From the NCBI GenBank assembly GCA_027488165.1, contig JAIYCF010000126.1, forward strand, positions 1 to 10,211: DNA of 10,211 bases, written 5' to 3'. Each line of letters starts with the position of its first letter. Position 1 is the first letter of the stretch. A model generated the notes under the pieces. That model saw only the letters and a program-made list of their open reading frames with translations, did no database searches and was not told the DNA's origin. The translations under genes and the position numbers were made by a program. This DNA comes from Streptomycetaceae bacterium (GTDB lineage Bacteria > Actinomycetota > Actinomycetes > Nanopelagicales > Nanopelagicaceae). Shown piece after piece: positions 6,484 to 10,211 of this stretch.

Positions 6484-7002
6484 ATGAAAAATTATTCGTT
6501 CCCTCATGATCAATTTAAAGAAGTTTTGGCCTCTAATGCCGAATACGCCACGACATTTAAATATTCAGAGTTAAGTGGATCGGCGGCTAAAGGTTTAGCG
6601 ATCGTTACCTGCATGGATTCAAGAATCAATCCGCTCTCCGTTGTGGGAATGCGTTCTGGCGATGCCAAGATCTTACGTAACGCCGGAGCACGTGTGACTG
6701 AGGATGTTATCCGCACACTGGTTTTGGCAACTTACTTGTTAAACGTTGATCGAATCTTGGTGATGCCACATACTGATTGTGCGATGGCTAGCGGAGATGA
6801 AGCAGATATCCATGCGCTAATCGATGAAAAGTTTGGCGTTGATACTCGTTCACTTGAATTTCGCACTACTAGCAATCAAGAAGCAGCGCTCGCAACCGAT
6901 GTGAACCGCATCCGCGCTTATCCATTACTGCGTGAAGGTGTAACAGTTGCTGGTGCTATTTATGATGTGAAGACCGGAACTATTATTCCGGTTGATTGCT
7001 AA
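6484..7002 (+). CDS. Beta-class carbonic anhydrase
   Basis: Zinc enzyme interconverting CO2 and bicarbonate. The zinc ligands of the class are present: C43 in T-C43-M-D45-S-R47, and H96 and C99 in P-H96-T-D-C99. The D45/R47 dyad typical of beta-CAs and the R-N-A-G-A motif (65-69) are also there. The 172-residue length matches the short, cytoplasmic Rv1284-like branch found in actinobacteria. No signal peptide is visible. Bicarbonate would serve carboxylases in fatty acid, pyrimidine and anaplerotic metabolism. The gene follows tRNA-Thr in the same direction and has its own strong Shine-Dalgarno. Its last 20 bp overlap the 3' end of the alpha/beta hydrolase gene on the other strand. A related zinc protein of this fold with a different substrate is less likely because all class residues are intact. 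Confidence 0.92.
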   Translation: MKNYSFPHDQFKEVLASNAEYATTFKYSELSGSAAKGLAIVTCMDSRINPLSVVGMRSGDAKILRNAGARVTEDVIRTLVLATYLLNVDRILVMPHTDCAMASGDEADIHALIDEKFGVDTRSLEFRTTSNQEAALATDVNRIRAYPLLREGVTVAGAIYDVKTGTIIPVDC

Positions 7003-7759
7003 CGCGTCGTATCGGCATCTTCGTTACCGGATAACTTAAATCCGTTAAAAACTGCTGCACAATCGCGCTAAATAGCGCTGGCTTTTCTTTCGGTGCGCCA
7101 TGTGAAGTGCCAGGAATAATTGCTAGTTGGCCCAAACCAATTGCGCGATACATCTCCAGGGTGTGTTCGTGCGAAATAACATCGTCATCGCCTGCAACAA
7201 CCAAGGTAGGACATTGAATCTTCGCTAAATCACTTACCGGAATTTCCGGTTCACTCTCCCAGATAGCCAACATCTTCTTAATCTTCTCAGTCAAGGTATG
7301 TGGTGCATCCGGTGAAGTCGCCGCGTATTCAGCCTTGTCTTCATCACTTGGTTCAGAGAATGGAAGTTCGATACTTGTGCCTGAATGGTGGTAGTTAGCG
7401 CCGATTAGAACCAGTGATTTGACTAGTTCAGGACGCGCAATCGCAACTGACATCGCGATGATTCCGCCATCTGACCAACCAATCAAATGTGCTGGCTCTT
7501 TCACAATATCTTCGAGATAGGCGATCGCCTCTTTAATTTGATAATCGAAGTGGAAAGATCCTTCGCGATCGCCGGTGTATCCGTGTCCGGTGCGATCGTA
7601 GGCAAATAAATGAAAATCAGGTTCTAGATCTGGGGCTAATACATAATCCCAATGAGAAGTTTGGCTAAGTCCGCCATGCAACATAACGACTGCCTCGCCG
7701 TTGTTCTCCCATTCGTAGCAATAAGTCTGATGGCCACGTAAATCTAGGTATTGCGCCAT
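6983..7759 (-). CDS. Alpha/beta-fold hydrolase
   Basis: Serine hydrolase of 258 residues. The oxyanion-hole region is V-M-L-H28-G-G (26-30). The nucleophile elbow is G94-W-S96-D-G98, followed by G. The acid is in the V-V-A-G-D-D-D segment (D191-D193), and the catalytic histidine is H220 in P-G-T-S-H-G. An A-Y-D-R-T-G-H-G segment (53-60) is also typical. The G-W-S-D-G-G elbow resembles BPHL/valacyclovir-hydrolase-like and haloperoxidase-like members. The natural substrate is not predictable. No signal peptide or membrane segment is seen. The ATG is 4 bp after the ndh stop, so it is very probably translated from the ndh mRNA. No strong Shine-Dalgarno is visible. The final five codons and the stop overlap the carbonic anhydrase gene from the other strand. 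Confidence 0.88.
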   Translation of the reverse strand: MAQYLDLRGHQTYCYEWENNGEAVVMLHGGLSQTSHWDYVLAPDLEPDFHLFAYDRTGHGYTGDREGSFHFDYQIKEAIAYLEDIVKEPAHLIGWSDGGIIAMSVAIARPELVKSLVLIGANYHHSGTSIELPFSEPSDEDKAEYAATSPDAPHTLTEKIKKMLAIWESEPEIPVSDLAKIQCPTLVVAGDDDVISHEHTLEMYRAIGLGQLAIIPGTSHGAPKEKPALFSAIVQQFLTDLSYPVTKMPIRRVSNQPE

Positions 7760-7763
7760 TTAC

Positions 7764-8996
7764 TTACAGACTATCCATGATGTGGCGATTACCGCGGTCG
7801 AAGGTTAGGTAGTTCCAGGTCCAGTCTGCAATTGTGCCGATTTTGTTACGACCGCCTAGTAAGTAGAACAAATGCAGCCATAACCAGGCATACCAAGCAG
7901 GAATTCCCGTGATCTGAATACCTTTAAATTGCACAATCGCTTTGTGACGACCAATCGTTGCCATCGAACCTTTATCTAGATACTTAAAATCTTGTAGCGC
8001 TTGTCCGCGCGCGGCACGCATTATCTGTTTTGCAACCCAACGACCTTGCTGCATTGCAACAGGTGCAACCATCGGCAAGAAACCACCATCTGCGCCTTTG
8101 GCACTTGAAATATCACCGATCGCCCAAATATGCGGATAGTGATTTACCTGCAAGTTCTGGGCAACACTTATGCGGGATCCTTCTAAAGGTAAGTTTAGTA
8201 AGCCTCCAGTTGGTTCACCCTTAACACCGGCAGCCCAGATTGTTACTTCAGATGGAATTGCATCCGCACCTTTCACCAGAATCTGGCGCGGCTTAACCTC
8301 TTGCACTGCGGTATTTAACAGAACTTTGACTCCGAGTTTTTCTAAATCTTTTTTAGCTCGCGCTGATAACTTTTCGCTAAACATCGGCAAAATTCTTGGC
8401 CCAGCTTCAATCAAGTAGATATCGATATGTTCTGCGGCATTTGCCTCATCATTTTTAAGTGGACCGCGCTTTAACTCGGCGAGTGCTCCAGCCATTTCAA
8501 CGCCAGTTGGTCCGCCGCCAACAACGCTTAATGAAAGTCTGGTCTGATCTTCAAAGCGACAGAGATCTTCAAAGCGACGCATTACCTCGGCGCGAATACC
8601 GATTGCTTCATGAACGCTCTTCATACCAAGTGCATGCTCGTTTACTCCGGCAACGCCAAAGTCGGCAGTCGCAGAACCAAGTGCAACAACTAAGTGATCA
8701 AATTCAAGAACTTCTGAAGAGTCGAGTTTTACTGACTTATTTTTATGATCGACCGAGATTGGAGAACCCATTCGGAATTTCACACCGCTCTTGCGAAGCG
8801 CGCCACGGACTGGGTGCGCTACATGATCTGCGGCAAGGCCAGCAGTTGCTACCTGATAGAGCAAAGGCAGAAATGTTTGGAAGTTATGGCGATCAACAAC
8901 GGTGACATCGGCATCTTTAGCAAGCGCTTTGGCAGCAGTTAGCCCGCCAAAGCCTGCGCCCAGAATTACGACGCGAGGTCGATTAGAAGAAGCCAT
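7764..8996 (-). CDS. ndh: Type II NADH dehydrogenase (NADH:quinone oxidoreductase, non-proton-pumping)
   Basis: Single-subunit flavoenzyme that passes electrons from NADH to the quinone pool on the cytoplasmic face of the membrane. Its 410 residues include an FAD dinucleotide-binding motif G13-A-G15-F-G-G18 and a second Rossmann motif for NADH, V-V-G160-G-G162-P-T-G165. A second FAD contact is W-A-I-G-D (291-295). A quinone-site region lies at A311-P-V-A-M-Q316-Q-G. A Trp/Leu-rich segment at 364-380 and its following amphipathic part match the membrane-anchoring C-terminus of NDH-2. The Q of the usual A-Q-x-A-x-Q motif is Pro here. Residues 141-152 contain a small internal repeat (R-F-E-D twice). 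The promoter looks leaderless, and the alpha/beta hydrolase follows in the same operon. A sulfide:quinone reductase is less likely because no paired catalytic cysteines stand out. Confidence 0.93.
   Translation of the reverse strand: MASSNRPRVVILGAGFGGLTAAKALAKDADVTVVDRHNFQTFLPLLYQVATAGLAADHVAHPVRGALRKSGVKFRMGSPISVDHKNKSVKLDSSEVLEFDHLVVALGSATADFGVAGVNEHALGMKSVHEAIGIRAEVMRRFEDLCRFEDQTRLSLSVVGGGPTGVEMAGALAELKRGPLKNDEANAAEHIDIYLIEAGPRILPMFSEKLSARAKKDLEKLGVKVLLNTAVQEVKPRQILVKGADAIPSEVTIWAAGVKGEPTGGLLNLPLEGSRISVAQNLQVNHYPHIWAIGDISSAKGADGGFLPMVAPVAMQQGRWVAKQIMRAARGQALQDFKYLDKGSMATIGRHKAIVQFKGIQITGIPAWYAWLWLHLFYLLGGRNKIGTIADWTWNYLTFDRGNRHIMDSL
8546..8581. repeat. 18-bp tandem micro-duplication inside ndh
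   Basis: The 15-mer gatcttcaaagcgac occurs at 8546-8560 and again at 8564-8578, exactly 18 bp apart. It encodes RFEDLC-RFEDQT (residues 141-152) on the minus strand. The frame is kept. Confidence 0.8.
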
Positions 8997-9008
8997 GTTC
9001 AGAGTCTA
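8997..9008 (-). promoter_or_regulatory. Leaderless promoter -10 for ndh
   Basis: On the minus strand, TAGACT (9008 down to 9003) fits TANNNT and ends 6 nt before the ndh ATG at 8996. No Shine-Dalgarno fits in the interval. The -35 position falls in the coding region of the divergent SDR gene and has no good consensus match. Confidence 0.6.
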
Positions 9009-9019
9009 GGCTCTTCACC
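9007..9019 (+). promoter_or_regulatory. Leaderless promoter -10 for the SDR/DUF2867 gene
   Basis: TAGGCT (9007-9012) fits TANNNT and ends 7 nt before the ATG at 9020. It shares its first two bases (TA, 9007-9008) with the opposing ndh -10. No Shine-Dalgarno is present, and a weak TTAGAA (8983-8988) is the only -35 candidate. Confidence 0.6.
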
Positions 9020-10211
9020 ATGAACTCGCAGAATTCAGGGCGTTTGATACTTGTAACTGGCGCATCGGGCTATGTCGGTGGCCGCTTGGTACGCGACTTG
9101 GTAAGCGATAAATGCGACGTGCGTATTTTGGTGCGCGATGCGCAGAAAGTTGCCGAACAACCTTGGGCTAAAGATGTAGATATCGTCGAAGGTAATGCCA
9201 CTGTCGTATCTGATCTTGATCGCGCACTTAAGGGAGTTCATACAGCTTTCTATCTCTTGCACTCAATTAATTTAGGAAAGAACTTCGACGATATTGAATC
9301 TGAAATGGCGCGCAATTTTGCACTTGCTGCAGAAAAACAGGGCGTTAAACAGATCGTTTATCTAGGCGGAATCGCCAACGATAAGAACCGGAGCCAACAT
9401 TTAGCATCGCGAATGAATACGGGTGCACAGTTGGCGTCAACATCGGTTCCTGTTTTAGAACTACGCGCCGGAATCATCATCGGTTCGGGCTCAGCATCCT
9501 TTGAGATGTTGCGCCACCTAACGCATCGCTTGCCGATTATGACCACACCAAAATGGGTCTCGAATTTAACGCAGCCAATCTCTATTCGCGATGCGCTTTA
9601 TTACTTGCGTCAGGCCGCTTCGCTCAAGCAACCGGTCGGAAAGATCTGCGACATCGGCGGCAAAGAAGTTCTTTCATACGCCGACATGATGCAGAAATTT
9701 GCCAAGCTATCGGGCCTTCGCAAGCGCTGGATTGTTTCGGTACCTGTTCTGACTCCAAAACTTTCTAGTCTTTGGATCGGTTTTGTAACACCGGTACCAA
9801 CATCACTAGCCCGCCCACTTGTTGAATCATTAATCAGCGAAGTTGTTGCAGATCCGGCAAAGAGTATTGATGCGATTATTCCGCCACCACCAGAAGGTTT
9901 TATCGATGTCGAAGGCGCGATTACTTTGGCGCTTTCGCGTATTGCAGATCGCGATGTAATTACTCGTTGGTCCGATGCCGCATTTCCAACTGCGCCCTGG
10001 CAGAAAGCTCAAGGCGATCCCGAATGGGCTGGTGAAATGGTGCTGCGCGATCGTCGCGAATCAAATACTGAAGCAAGCGCCGCATCTATCTGGCAAGCAA
10101 TTGAAAGTATTGGCGGCGAAAACGGTTACTACGGTGCAGATTTTCTCTGGTTCTTACGTGGTTTGTTAGATCGCATCTTCGGTGGAGTCGGACTTCGTCG
10201 CGGTCGTCGCG
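9020..10211 (+). CDS. NAD(P)-binding SDR-family protein with DUF2867-type C-terminus (3' end outside window)
   Basis: The frame is open from the ATG at 9020 to the window edge: 397 codons plus one base, with no stop. The N-terminus has an atypical/extended SDR Rossmann motif, L-V-T-G14-A-S-G17-Y-V-G20, followed by D/N-rich contacts (V-E-G-N at 56-59) and Y-L-G-G (114-117), as in NmrA-like or complex-I-NDUFA9-like proteins that bind NAD(P). Residues about 150-300 continue this domain. From about 345 on, S-I-W-Q-A-I-E-S-I-G-G-E-N-G-Y-Y and W-F-L-R-G-L-L-D-R match what I recall as the beginning of the DUF2867 domain of about 480-500-residue actinobacterial SDR/DUF2867 fusions, so about 80-100 residues are missing to the right. 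The molecular function of this fusion is unknown to me. It is divergent from ndh with only 23 bp between the start codons and shares its promoter region, so a redox or membrane-lipid role is conceivable but unproven. Confidence 0.85.
   Translation, partial: MNSQNSGRLILVTGASGYVGGRLVRDLVSDKCDVRILVRDAQKVAEQPWAKDVDIVEGNATVVSDLDRALKGVHTAFYLLHSINLGKNFDDIESEMARNFALAAEKQGVKQIVYLGGIANDKNRSQHLASRMNTGAQLASTSVPVLELRAGIIIGSGSASFEMLRHLTHRLPIMTTPKWVSNLTQPISIRDALYYLRQAASLKQPVGKICDIGGKEVLSYADMMQKFAKLSGLRKRWIVSVPVLTPKLSSLWIGFVTPVPTSLARPLVESLISEVVADPAKSIDAIIPPPPEGFIDVEGAITLALSRIADRDVITRWSDAAFPTAPWQKAQGDPEWAGEMVLRDRRESNTEASAASIWQAIESIGGENGYYGADFLWFLRGLLDRIFGGVGLRRGRR

Noticed and set aside
7517..7574. Two GCGATCGC octamers (with a third near 2785) as a HIP1-like repeat
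   Set aside because: All lie inside coding regions and follow from Arg/Asp/Ile codon combinations; three copies in 10 kb do not establish an element.
8459..8905. Plus-strand open frame of 148 codons inside ndh
   Set aside because: Arg/Gln/Ser-rich low-information product antisense to the conserved NADH-binding region of ndh.
9358..9546. Short minus-strand frames and the plus-strand 9553-9768 frame within the SDR gene
   Set aside because: The SDR frame is continuous through all of this region with family motifs, so these are shadows.

Overview
The window looks like ordinary chromosomal DNA of a small-genome, moderate-GC actinobacterium. Codon use is not GC-extreme, and A/T-ending codons such as gat, gaa, gca and tta are common. 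The gene neighbourhoods are actinobacterial: cysS followed directly by an RlmB-type methyltransferase with a long basic N-terminal tail, ppk1 followed by a MutT1-type Nudix/histidine-phosphatase fusion (as at mycobacterial ppk1-mutT1), a short Rv0496-like Ppx, and tight TANNNT leaderless promoters. A freshwater acI/Nanopelagicales-type organism would fit. That is inference from gene content and base composition, not an identification. I see no insertion sequence, phage gene, integrase, CRISPR array or toxin-antitoxin pair.

Layout. (1) 1-2338, plus strand: the 3' part of cysS, rlmB and an SGNH hydrolase, joined by gaps of 0 and 13 bp and probably one operon. (2) 2394-5362, plus strand: ppk1 and mutT1, sharing a 4-base ATGA overlap. 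(3) 5367-6284, minus strand: ppx, tail-to-tail with mutT1 across only 4 bp. (4) 6285-6483: intergenic region holding a perfect 8-bp inverted repeat and a tRNA-Thr(UGU) gene with encoded CCA. (5) 6484-7002, plus strand: a beta-class carbonic anhydrase with a good Shine-Dalgarno, overlapping tail-to-tail by 20 bp with the next gene. (6) 6983-8996, minus strand: an alpha/beta hydrolase downstream of ndh (type II NADH dehydrogenase), 4 bp apart and probably co-transcribed from ndh. (7) 9020-10211, plus strand: a long NAD(P)-binding SDR/DUF2867-type protein that runs off the right edge.

Functionally, the centre is a polyphosphate module. PPK1 makes polyP from ATP, Ppx degrades it, and MutT1 (nucleotide clean-up plus a SixA-like phosphatase domain) lies between them. 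The remaining genes are housekeeping: aminoacylation and rRNA modification, a threonine tRNA, CO2/bicarbonate interconversion, and respiratory NADH oxidation.

The most distinctive feature is in the promoters. ppx, ndh and the SDR gene each have a TAGNNT hexamer ending 6-7 nt before the ATG, the layout of a leaderless actinobacterial mRNA. At ndh/SDR the two starts are only 23 bp apart, and their opposing -10 boxes share the same central TA, so this may be a single symmetric bidirectional promoter. I found no convincing novel multi-gene system.
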